Source: Streptomyces sp. NRRL F-6676 (GTDB taxonomy: Bacteria > Actinomycetota > Actinomycetes > Streptomycetales > Streptomycetaceae). From it: a DNA stretch of 21,298 nucleotides. Under the pieces are notes generated by a model, which was not told where the DNA came from, ran no database searches, and saw only the letters and a list, made by a program, of their open reading frames with translations. Shown here piece after piece: positions 7,755-14,048 of this stretch; the stretch's first letter is position 1; each line of letters begins with the position of its first letter. The position numbers were made by a program, and so were the translations under genes. The DNA lies in NCBI RefSeq assembly GCF_000725625.1, contig NZ_JOHS01000078.1:1-21298 (forward strand). The letters are read 5' to 3'.

Positions 7755-10352
7755 TTACAGCGTCTTGTCCGAGGCCGGGCCCACGATCAGGCCCTCGCCG
7801 AAGCGGTCGACGCGGACCGTGTCGCCGTCCTTGATCTCGCCGGCCAGGATCTCCCGGGCCAGCCGGTCGCCGATCGACGTCTGCACCAGCCGGCGCAGCG
7901 GCCGGGCGCCGTACGCCGGGTCCATGCCCTCCACCGCGAGCCAGGCCAGTGCCTCGTCGGTGACCTCCAGGGTGAGCCGGCGCTCGGCGAGCCGGGCGGC
8001 CAGGCGGTCGATCTGGAGCCGGGCGATGCGGCTGAGCTCGTCCCTGGAGAGGGCCGAGAAGACGACCAGGTCGTCGAGCCGGTTGAGGAACTCGGGCTTG
8101 AAGGAGGCCCGCACGACCTCCAGGACCTGTTCCTTCTTCTCCGCCTCGCTGGTCAGCGGGTCGACGAGGAACTGGCTGCCCAGGTTGGAGGTGAGCACCA
8201 GGATGGTGTTGCGGAAGTCGACCGTGCGGCCCTGGCCGTCGGTGAGGCGGCCGTCGTCCAGCACCTGGAGCAGGATGTCGAAGACCTCCGGGTGCGCCTT
8301 CTCCACCTCGTCGAGGAGCACCACGCTGTACGGGCGGCGGCGCACCGCCTCGGTGAGCTGGCCGCCCTCCTCGTAGCCGACGTAGCCGGGGGGCGCCCCG
8401 ACCAGCCGGGCCACGCTGTGCTTCTCGCCGTACTCCGACATGTCGATGCGGACCATGGCCCGCTCGTCGTCGAAGAGGAAGTCGGCGAGCGCCTTGGCGA
8501 GTTCGGTCTTGCCGACGCCGGTGGGGCCGAGGAAGAGGAACGAGCCGGTGGGGCGGTCCGGGTCGGCGATGCCGGCCCGCGAGCGCCGTACGGCGTCCGA
8601 GACGGCCCGTACCGCCTCGGCCTGGCCGATCAGCCGCTTGCCGAGCTCCTCCTCCATGCGGAGCAGCTTCTGCGTCTCGCCCTCCATCAGGCGGCCTGCG
8701 GGGATGCCGGTCCAGGAGGCGACGACGTCCGCGATGTCGTCGGAGCCGACCTCCTCCTTGACCATGGTGTCCCGCGCCACCTCTTCTTCGGCCTCGCTGG
8801 CCTCCTCCAGGTCGCGCTCCAGGTCGGGGATCTCGCCGTAGAGCAGCTTGGAGGCGGTGTCGAAGTCGCCGTCGCGCTGGGCGCGTTCGGCCTGGCCGCG
8901 CAGGTCGTCGAGCTTCTCCTTCAGCTCGCCGACGCGGTTGAGGGACTGCTTCTCCTTCTCCCAGCGGGCGGTCAGCCCGCGCAGCTCCTCCTCCTTGTCG
9001 GCGAGATCGCGGCGCAGCCGCTCCAGGCGGTCGCGGGAGGCGGCGTCGGTCTCCTTGTCCAGCGCCAGCTCCTCCATGCGGAGCCGGTCGACGGCGCGCT
9101 GGAGTTCGTCGATCTCGACGGGCGAGGAGTCGATCTCCATGCGCAGCCGGGAGGCGGCCTCGTCGACGAGGTCGATCGCCTTGTCGGGCAGGAAGCGGGA
9201 GGTGATGTACCGGTCGGAGAGGGTGGCGGCGGCCACCAGCGCCGAGTCGGCGATCTGCACCTTGTGGTGGGCCTCGTAGCGGCCCTTGAGCCCGCGCAGG
9301 ATCGCGATGGAGTCCTCGACGGTGGGCTCGGCGACCATCACCTGCTGGAACCGGCGCTCCAGGGCGGGGTCCTTCTCGATCCGCTCGCGGTACTCGTCCA
9401 GCGTGGTGGCGCCCACCATGCGCAGTTCGCCGCGGGCCAGCATCGGCTTGAGCATGTTGCCGGCGTCCATCGCGGAGTCGCCGCCGGCGCCCGCGCCGAC
9501 GACGGTGTGCAGCTCGTCGATGAAGGTGACGACCTGTCCGTCGGAGTCCTTGATCTCGGCGAGGACCGTCTTGAGGCGCTCCTCGAACTCGCCGCGGTAC
9601 TTGGCGCCCGCGACCATCGCGCCGAGGTCCAGCGAGACCAGCCGCTTGTCCTTCAGCGACTCGGGCACGTCGCCCTTGACGATGCGCTGGGCGAGGCCCT
9701 CGACGACGGCGGTCTTGCCGACGCCGGGCTCGCCGATCAGCACGGGGTTGTTCTTGGTGCGGCGGGAGAGCACCTGCACCACGCGGCGGATCTCCTGGTC
9801 CCGGCCGATGACCGGGTCCAGGCGGCCCTCGCGGGCGGCGGCGGTGAGGTCCGTGCCGAACTTCTCCAGGGCCTTGTACTGGCCCTCCGGGTCGGGCGTG
9901 GTCACCCGGCGTCCTCCTCTGGCCTTCTGGAAGGCCTCCAGCAGCTTCTTGGCGGTGGCACCCTGCCCGGAGAGCACCTCGGCGGCCCGGCCGCCCTTGG
10001 CGGCGATGCCGATGAGCAGGTGCTCGGTGGACAGGTACTCGTCGCCGAGGTCCTTGGCGCGGGCCTGCGCGTCCGTGATGACGGCGAGCAGTTCGCGGTT
10101 GGGTTGCGGCGGTGCGACGGTGGAGCCGGTGACGCTGGGCAGGGCGGCGAGGGCGCGCTCGGTGTCCGTGCGTACGGCGGCCTGGTCCGCGCCGGTGGCG
10201 GCGAGCAGGTCGATGACGTTCTCGTTGTCCTGCCCCTCCAGCAGCGCGAGCAGCAGGTGGGCAGGGGTGAGGTCCGGGTGGCCCTCGGACACGGCACGGT
10301 TGCCGGCCGCGGCGATCGCGTCACGGCTCCTGTTGGTCAGCTCGGCGTCCAC
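7755..10352 (-). CDS. clpB: ATP-dependent disaggregase ClpB (Hsp100)
   Basis: 865 aa from GTG at 10352, with GAGGAGG about 11 bases upstream; full length for the family. Order: Clp N-domain (residues 1-145), NBD1 with Walker A GEPGVGKT (207-214) and the Walker B region [14 protein letters not shown], a long middle coiled-coil (about 400-520, with [17 protein letters not shown]) that separates ClpB from other Hsp100s, then NBD2 with GPTGVGKT (near 605-612), [17 protein letters not shown] and [12 protein letters not shown]. The C-terminal D2-small domain has [10 protein letters not shown] and [11 protein letters not shown]. ClpB works with DnaK-DnaJ-GrpE, encoded about 7 kb away, to extract polypeptides from aggregates. 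In Streptomyces clpB belongs to the HspR regulon; here only degenerate HspR half-sites lie upstream. Confidence 0.97.
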   Translation of the reverse strand: MDAELTNRSRDAIAAAGNRAVSEGHPDLTPAHLLLALLEGQDNENVIDLLAATGADQAAVRTDTERALAALPSVTGSTVAPPQPNRELLAVITDAQARAKDLGDEYLSTEHLLIGIAAKGGRAAEVLSGQGATAKKLLEAFQKARGGRRVTTPDPEGQYKALEKFGTDLTAAAREGRLDPVIGRDQEIRRVVQVLSRRTKNNPVLIGEPGVGKTAVVEGLAQRIVKGDVPESLKDKRLVSLDLGAMVAGAKYRGEFEERLKTVLAEIKDSDGQVVTFIDELHTVVGAGAGGDSAMDAGNMLKPMLARGELRMVGATTLDEYRERIEKDPALERRFQQVMVAEPTVEDSIAILRGLKGRYEAHHKVQIADSALVAAATLSDRYITSRFLPDKAIDLVDEAASRLRMEIDSSPVEIDELQRAVDRLRMEELALDKETDAASRDRLERLRRDLADKEEELRGLTARWEKEKQSLNRVGELKEKLDDLRGQAERAQRDGDFDTASKLLYGEIPDLERDLEEASEAEEEVARDTMVKEEVGSDDIADVVASWTGIPAGRLMEGETQKLLRMEEELGKRLIGQAEAVRAVSDAVRRSRAGIADPDRPTGSFLFLGPTGVGKTELAKALADFLFDDERAMVRIDMSEYGEKHSVARLVGAPPGYVGYEEGGQLTEAVRRRPYSVVLLDEVEKAHPEVFDILLQVLDDGRLTDGQGRTVDFRNTILVLTSNLGSQFLVDPLTSEAEKKEQVLEVVRASFKPEFLNRLDDLVVFSALSRDELSRIARLQIDRLAARLAERRLTLEVTDEALAWLAVEGMDPAYGARPLRRLVQTSIGDRLAREILAGEIKDGDTVRVDRFGEGLIVGPASDKTL

Positions 10353-10389
10353 GGTTGCGTGTCCCTCCTCGAACTCGAACTCGGTCTGA

Positions 10390-10435
10390 CTTGAGCGACG
10401 TCGACAAAGTTGAGTCTACTCCGCGCAGGTTGAGT
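10390..10435. promoter_or_regulatory. Degenerate HspR (HAIR-like) half-sites upstream of clpB
   Basis: Three TTGAG half-sites, CTTGAGC (10390-10396), GTTGAGT (10409-10415) and GTTGAGT (10429-10435), lie in the same orientation 19-20 bases apart, 38-83 bases before the clpB GTG. The HAIR consensus is CTTGAGT-N7-ACTCAAG. The best partner here is GTTGAGT-N7-GCGCAGG, whose right arm matches at only 4 of 7 positions. HspR control of clpB is known in Streptomyces, but no intact palindrome is seen. A TAGACT (-10-like) lies at 10413-10418 on the minus strand without a clear -35. Confidence 0.5.
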
Positions 10436-10606
10436 TCGGGGAGCGGCTCCGGGGGCGGTGCGCGGGCGGGTGGGTGCGGAGACGATCGTGCCCACGCGGC
10501 GGAGCCGGGGACCGATACAGTCCCGCGCCCCTCACCGGGCGCCGGGTTTCGGCCATCCCTGGGCGATTCGGAGCAAACCCATACCAGGAGAGTTCCCCAT
10601 AAAACT

Positions 10607-10647
10607 GCAGCGGCGTCACCGTGTTCAGGTCACGGTGACGCCGCTGC
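10607..10647 (-). terminator. Strong intrinsic terminator of the repeat-protein/Rieske-like unit
   Basis: A perfect 17-bp stem (10607-10623 with 10631-10647, GCAGCGGCGTCACCGTG and its complement) with a 7-base loop, followed on the minus strand by AGTTTTAT. It lies 44 bases past the stop of the gene ending at 10691. It is the only hairpin in the window with a T-rich tail. The remaining bases of the gap, 10436-10606, show no gene or clear site. Confidence 0.85.
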
Positions 10648-10690
10648 GGGGGGAAGCGCCTGAGCGATCTTTTACGACGGGGGAATCGCG

Positions 10691-11047
10691 TCAGGCACTG
10701 CGGGGGGTGGCCGAGATGGTCCTCAGATCGGGTACCTCGTGGGGGGAGTCGGGAGTGTCGGTGCCGTCCAGCCGGTGGTCGCGCTGGTCGAGGTTGACGA
10801 AGATCATGCCGTAGCGGATGGCGCACCGGACCGGCTGCGGCGCCCCCCGAGGCCGTCGCAGACAGCGGTACGCCCGTACGTCCTCGTCCTCGTCGCGGGT
10901 GACGACGACAGGCTCTCCGAACACGGTCACCATCAACGAGTCACCGGGGTGGGGGATCGCGGTGACGAGGTCGATGAAGTGCCAGCCGGAGCGGTAGGCG
11001 GTGGCCATCTCGCGCCGGAAGGACCGGTCGTCGGGCGGAGTGGTCAT
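10691..11047 (-). CDS. Small Rieske-like protein lacking the [2Fe-2S] ligands
   Basis: 118 aa from ATG at 11047; the ATGA overlap with the stop of the repeat-protein gene implies translational coupling. Residues 11-90 resemble the N-terminal Rieske region of ring-hydroxylating oxygenase alpha subunits: REMATAYRSGWHFIDLVTAIPHPGDSLMV, then FGEPVVVTRDEDEDVRAYRC and GMIFVNLDQRD. Families with a cluster have NVCRHRG and CPYHGW; here these read CLRRPRG and CAIRYG, so the Cys-X-His pair is Arg-X-Pro and the second His is Arg. The segment between the two motifs, and the one leading to FVNLD, is also shortened. It should not bind a Rieske cluster, so a catalytic electron-transfer role is unlikely. There is no signal peptide. 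The last 25 or so residues look disordered. The Rieske relationship is my reading, not a search result. Confidence 0.7.
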   Translation of the reverse strand: MTTPPDDRSFRREMATAYRSGWHFIDLVTAIPHPGDSLMVTVFGEPVVVTRDEDEDVRAYRCLRRPRGAPQPVRCAIRYGMIFVNLDQRDHRLDGTDTPDSPHEVPDLRTISATPRSA

Positions 11048-11487
11048 GCTTCCGCGTCCGTCGGTGCCGACCAGCCGACGTCACCCGGCTTCGCCACCGG
11101 AGCTCCCCAGCCGACGTCGCCCGGGGTGGCGGCGGCCCGGATGCCCCAGCCGACGTCACCGGAGGTGGCGGCGGTCACCGCGCCCCAGCCCACGTCGCCG
11201 GAGGTGGTGGCGGTCACCGCGCCCCAGCCCACATCGCCGTTGGTGGTGGCCGGCGCGATGCCCCAGCCCACGTCACCGGAGCCGGAGTCGGCGGAGGTCA
11301 CCGCTCCCCAGCCCACGTCGCCGAGGCCGGCGGACTGCACCGCCGTGGTCGACGCCGTACGGGCCGGGGTGCCCCAGCCGACGTCGAGAGGACCGGCAGC
11401 CGCGCCACCGGCCAGTGCGACGGCGACGACGGCAGTGGCAAGCACCGAGCGAAGCATTTTCTTCTTCATGTTCGGCTTCGTCCTCAC
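11044..11487 (-). CDS. Exported protein with eight DVGWG repeats
   Basis: 147 aa from GTG at 11487 (AGGAAG 7 bases upstream); ATG at 11469 would give 141 aa with the same signal. Residues 1-31 are a Sec-type signal peptide: basic (KPNMKKKML), hydrophobic (SVLATAVVAVALAGG) and AAA before Gly32. The mature chain of about 116 residues is little more than eight copies of a DVGWG motif (Asp at 35, 57, 72, 85, 98, 111, 124 and 136; the last is DVGWS). Copies 3 to 7 follow an exact 13-residue period, such as GDVGWGAVTATTS. The linkers are Ala/Thr/Ser/Pro-rich. There is no Cys and no membrane segment. The composition suggests a small secreted or wall-associated repeat protein, or a multi-core peptide precursor; neither is proven. 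It is divergent from a LuxR-type gene and coupled to the Rieske-like gene. I do not recognise the family. Confidence 0.8.
   Translation of the reverse strand: MRTKPNMKKKMLRSVLATAVVAVALAGGAAAGPLDVGWGTPARTASTTAVQSAGLGDVGWGAVTSADSGSGDVGWGIAPATTNGDVGWGAVTATTSGDVGWGAVTAATSGDVGWGIRAAATPGDVGWGAPVAKPGDVGWSAPTDAEA
11068..11390 (-). repeat. Eight-copy coding repeat (DVGWG motif)
   Basis: On the plus strand the core CCCCAGCC(G/C)ACGTC recurs eight times between about 11068 and 11390, mostly 39 bases apart (13 codons). Third-position differences between copies (GAC/CAC, ACGTC/ACATC) are silent for Asp-Val-Gly-Trp, so the peptide motif is conserved more strictly than the DNA. Confidence 0.85.
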
Positions 11488-11564
11488 TTGATGGCTTCCT
11501 CTCCCCCCGTCTGATGAAGACGATGGCTCATTCAGGCACGTCAATGCCACAGAGGAGATGCATC

Positions 11565-11660
11565 ATGTTCCTGCACGTTCAGGACCCTGGGGGGTGGAGA
11601 TTTGCCGACAAAGCGCACAAAACCGACACATCCTCACGGCGTGACAGAACTCTGCCCTGA
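11565..11660 (+). CDS. Possible 31-codon leader ORF overlapping the LuxR-type gene
   Basis: ATG at 11565 is preceded at ideal distance by AGAGGAG (7-base spacing), the best SD in this intergenic region. The frame runs 31 codons to TGA at 11658-11660 and encodes MFLHVQDPGGWRFADKAH followed by a basic, polar end. It overlaps the first 59 bases of the regulator gene in another frame. It could be a translated leader that couples or attenuates the regulator, or a chance match. Nothing similar was recognised. Confidence 0.35.
   Translation: MFLHVQDPGGWRFADKAHKTDTSSRRDRTLP
11570..11583. promoter_or_regulatory. 14-bp near-palindrome in divergent intergenic region
   Basis: CCTGCACGTTCAGG is palindromic except for one mismatched pair. 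A related GGCACGTCAATG lies at 11535-11546. Both sit in the 114-base gap between the divergent repeat-protein and LuxR-type genes, where an operator for the neighbouring regulator would be expected. A TTGACG, usable as a -35 for the leftward gene, overlaps the second copy. No good -10 is seen. Confidence 0.25.
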
Positions 11661-12585
11661 GGGTTCCCGTCTCTACGCCAGTGCGCTGAGCTCCGGGCGC
11701 GTCTCCCGGGCGGAGGTGGAGCCCGCTCCCTGCCTGCTCGAATTCGCGCTCCTCCACCCGGATCCGGACGACCCCGACTGGCTCCGTCCGGTTCCCCCCT
11801 CGATCGCGCTCGCCCAGCAGATCCAGCCGCTGGAACGCGAGATCCAGGACCGCAGGCGGCTCACCCTCGACCTCGCGGACGCCTTCCAGCCCTTTCTCGC
11901 GCTGAGCGCGCAGAAGCCCGCCACCACGCACGCCATCACCGTGCTGGAGGGCAACGCCCGCATCCACGCCGCGCTGGACGTGGCCGTGGCCGAGGCGCGC
12001 ACCGAGGTGCTCACCGTGCAGCCGGGCGGCAGCCGTCCGGAACACATCCTGAGCCAGGCGCTTGAACGCAGCAAGCCGCTCATAGAGCGCGGCCTGGCGA
12101 TGCGCACGCTCTACCAGCACACCGTCCGGCACAGTCAGAGCACCTTCGCCTATGTGGACCAGATGGCGGGCGCGAAGGTTGAGATACGCACGCTGGAACA
12201 GCTCATCGAGCGGCTGATCATCTGCGACGACACCGTCGCCTTCATCCCCGCGCAGGACGACAACCAGATCGCCCTGGAGCTGCGCCACCCCGGGCTCGTG
12301 CAGTACCTCATCAAGGTCTTCGAGCACCTGTGGCAGCGGGCGACGCCGCTGATGGACGAGGTGCCCTACGAGTCGACGCCCGAGGGCATCACGGGGGTGC
12401 AGCGGTCGATCGCCAAGCTGCTGATCGAGGGGCACGTGGACGAGGCGATCGCGCGCCGGCTGGGCATGAACGTGCGCACCTGTCGCGCGCACATCGCCAG
12501 GCTGGCGGCGGCGCTGGGCAGCGGCAGCCGGGCCCAACTGGGCTATCTCATCGCCCAGTCGGGGATTCTGGAGCGGGAGCACTGA
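11602..12585 (+). CDS. LuxR/GerE-type transcriptional regulator with PLD-like sensor region (copy A)
   Basis: 327 aa if started at TTG 11602; GTG at 11641 (314 aa) is the alternative. The TTG is preferred because the paralogue at 12715-13749 shares the following THPHG and the same GGGGTGG(A/G) context before its ATG. The middle (about residues 105-260) resembles the PLD-like/TrmB-C sensor of many Streptomyces regulators: VLEGNARIHAALDVAVAEARTEVLTVQPGG, RGLAMRTLYQHTVRHSQSTF, GAKVEIRTL, then ALELRHPGLVQYLIKVFEHLW. The C-terminus is a LuxR-type HTH: RSIAKLLIEGHVDEAIARRLG (residues 281-300 cover EAIARRLGMNVRTCRAHIAR), then GSGSRAQLGYLIAQSG. There is no receiver domain, so it is probably a one-component regulator. 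It is divergent from the repeat-protein gene, its most likely target. Its end overlaps a 21-bp repeat array. Confidence 0.85.
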   Translation: MPTKRTKPTHPHGVTELCPEGSRLYASALSSGRVSRAEVEPAPCLLEFALLHPDPDDPDWLRPVPPSIALAQQIQPLEREIQDRRRLTLDLADAFQPFLALSAQKPATTHAITVLEGNARIHAALDVAVAEARTEVLTVQPGGSRPEHILSQALERSKPLIERGLAMRTLYQHTVRHSQSTFAYVDQMAGAKVEIRTLEQLIERLIICDDTVAFIPAQDDNQIALELRHPGLVQYLIKVFEHLWQRATPLMDEVPYESTPEGITGVQRSIAKLLIEGHVDEAIARRLGMNVRTCRAHIARLAAALGSGSRAQLGYLIAQSGILEREH

Positions 12586-12690
12586 GGTCCGGAGCGGGAG
12601 CACCGAGATCCGGAGCAGGAGCACCGGGGCCCGGAGCGGGAGCACCGGGGCCCGGAGCGGGAGCACCGGGGCCCGGCCGGGCACCGGAGG
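12568..12690 (+). repeat. 21-bp tandem repeat array straddling the stop of regulator A
   Basis: Unit CCGGAGCGGGAGCACCGGGG+C, 21 bases. Copies: 12568-12588 (begins CTGGAG and contains the stop), 12589-12609, 12610-12630, 12631-12651, 12652-12672, and a degenerate one to about 12690. The length is a multiple of three and in phase with regulator A, so past the stop it would read PEREHRG heptads. The stop TGA stands where other copies have CGA or CGG. The array fills the gap between the two convergent regulator genes. Confidence 0.85.
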
Positions 12691-12714
12691 CGCACGATCG
12701 CCGCCGCACGCCCC

Positions 12715-13749
12715 TCAGCGCGCCGTGCGCGCCTCTCGCGCCGGGGCGGGGACCGGGACCAGCCCCGGGGTCCCCGGCGGGCCGTCCAGGCCCGCCTGGG
12801 CGATCCGTACGCCCAGCTGCGTCCGGCTCGCCGCCCCCAGCGTCTCCGACAGCCGCGCGATGTGCGCGCGGCAGGTGCGCACGCTGATCCCCAGCCGCTC
12901 CGCCACCGCCGCGTCCTGGTGCCCCTCCGCCAGCAGCGCGGCGATGGACCGCTCGCGGTGGGTGATGCCGTCGATGCCCGTCTTCGGCAGCGGCGAGGTG
13001 AGCGGGATCGCCAGGCGCCACAGCCGTTCGAAGACGGTGACCAGGTACTCCACGAGCGCGGGGTGGCGCAGTTCGAGCGCCACCGTCCGGTCGGCGTTGG
13101 CGGGGATGAAGGCGACCGTGCGGTCGAACAGGATCAGCCGCTCGGTGACCTCGTCGAGCGTACGGGCCTCGGCCGCCTCGCCCATCAGCTCCAGGTAGGT
13201 GTGCAACCCTTGCCCGTGCCGGGCGACATGGGTGTACAGGTCCCGCATCCGCACCCCGCGCCGGCGCATCTCCAGCCCCCGGTGCAGTCCCTCGGCGAGT
13301 TCGTCCTCGCGCCGGATGCCGCCCGGCTGCACCGTGAGCACCTCGGAGACACAGCCGGCGGTCGCCTCGTCCACCGCGGCGCGGATCCGCGGCAGTCCGT
13401 CCAGGACGCGGATCGCGGACCGCTCGGCCGGGGGCTGTTCGCGTCCGCCGAGCCCGGCGTACCACTCCACGGCGGCGACCGCCGCGCCCACCCGGGTGCG
13501 GCTGGCGCTCACCTCGTCGTGCAGTCCGCGCAGCAGCCGGGTCATGACCTCCTGCGGCGGGGTCGGCACCAGCCAGTCCATGTCGTCCGGATCGGGGTGC
13601 AGCAGGGCCAGTTCGACCAGGCACGGCACCGGGTCGGCGTCCGTGCGGGGGATCCGGCCGCGTCGTACGGCCCGGGAGTAGACGCGGTGGCCGGCCTCGC
13701 ACAGGTGGTCAGCACCGTGCGGATGCGTGTCCGTCCCGTGCCCGGCCAT
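12715..13749 (-). CDS. LuxR/GerE-type transcriptional regulator with PLD-like sensor region (copy B)
   Basis: 344 aa from ATG at 13749 (GGGGTGGGAG just upstream); a longer frame to 13830 overlaps the promoter and is rejected. It is a clear paralogue of the 11602-12585 product: shared ALLHPDPDD, then EVLTVQPGGIRRED, RRRGVRMRDLYTHVARHGQGLH, a DRTVAFIPAN block and ALELRHPALVEYLVTVFERLW. The HTH is RSIAALLAEGHQDAAVAERLGISVRTCRAHIARL (about residues 265-300) with SETLGAASRTQLGVRIAQAG. The C-terminus has a Pro/Ala-rich tail. It has no receiver domain. It is convergent with copy A and monocistronic. The likely targets are itself and the nearby repeat-protein unit; this is inference. Confidence 0.88.
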   Translation of the reverse strand: MAGHGTDTHPHGADHLCEAGHRVYSRAVRRGRIPRTDADPVPCLVELALLHPDPDDMDWLVPTPPQEVMTRLLRGLHDEVSASRTRVGAAVAAVEWYAGLGGREQPPAERSAIRVLDGLPRIRAAVDEATAGCVSEVLTVQPGGIRREDELAEGLHRGLEMRRRGVRMRDLYTHVARHGQGLHTYLELMGEAAEARTLDEVTERLILFDRTVAFIPANADRTVALELRHPALVEYLVTVFERLWRLAIPLTSPLPKTGIDGITHRERSIAALLAEGHQDAAVAERLGISVRTCRAHIARLSETLGAASRTQLGVRIAQAGLDGPPGTPGLVPVPAPAREARTAR

Positions 13750-13829
13750 CTCCCACCCCTGGCTCCCGCCCTCGACTTCCCGCGCCGCCCCGGGGCTTCC
13801 GTACCGCCCTCGGGTTCCCGCGCAGCGCA

Positions 13830-13858
13830 ACTATGCGCGGACCCGCCCGCCTCCGCAA
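13830..13858 (-). promoter_or_regulatory. Sigma-70-type promoter of regulator B
   Basis: On the minus strand, TTGCGG (13853-13858) and CATAGT (13830-13835) are separated by exactly 17 bases, close to the HrdB consensus. The predicted start near 13823 leaves a leader of about 74 bases to the ATG at 13749. Confidence 0.55.
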
Positions 13859-14004
13859 CACGGGCCCTTCCCGAGACTGCCCGCGATTGTTCTCGAACAG
13901 GCCGGTTTTCCCCTTCCTTCTTGCGGCCCGGCACGGGCGGGGAACGAGGAACCCCCTCGGGCGGGAGGCGACTTGCCCGCCGGACGGGAAGCGGGAAACG
14001 CGGA

Positions 14005-14031
14005 AGCCCGGCGGTCGGTGACCACCGGGCT
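14005..14031 (-). terminator. Hairpin after the substrate-binding protein gene
   Basis: AGCCCGG(C/T)GG arms (14005-14014 with 14022-14031) form a 10-bp stem with one G-U pair and a 7-base loop. It starts 18 bases past the stop codon at 14049. The rest of 13859-14004 shows nothing recognisable. Confidence 0.6.
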
Positions 14032-14048
14032 CCTGACGTGCGCGCGGG

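Noticed and set aside
7677..10394. 905-codon plus-strand frame opposite clpB
   Set aside because: Mirror of the ClpB codons (Leu/Val/Asp/Gly-rich), no SD and no family match.
10739..11491. Plus-strand frame with PQPTSP repeats opposite the DVGWG gene
   Set aside because: The repeats are the complement of the DVGWG codons. The minus strand has the SD, signal peptide, coupled downstream gene and terminator.
12568..12690. CRISPR-like array
   Set aside because: The 21-bp units are contiguous with no unique spacers, and no cas genes are present.
12330..12887. Plus-strand frame with GAGAPG repeats over the 21-bp array
   Set aside because: Alternative phase of the repeat; it overlaps the end of regulator A in the wrong frame and has no start signal.
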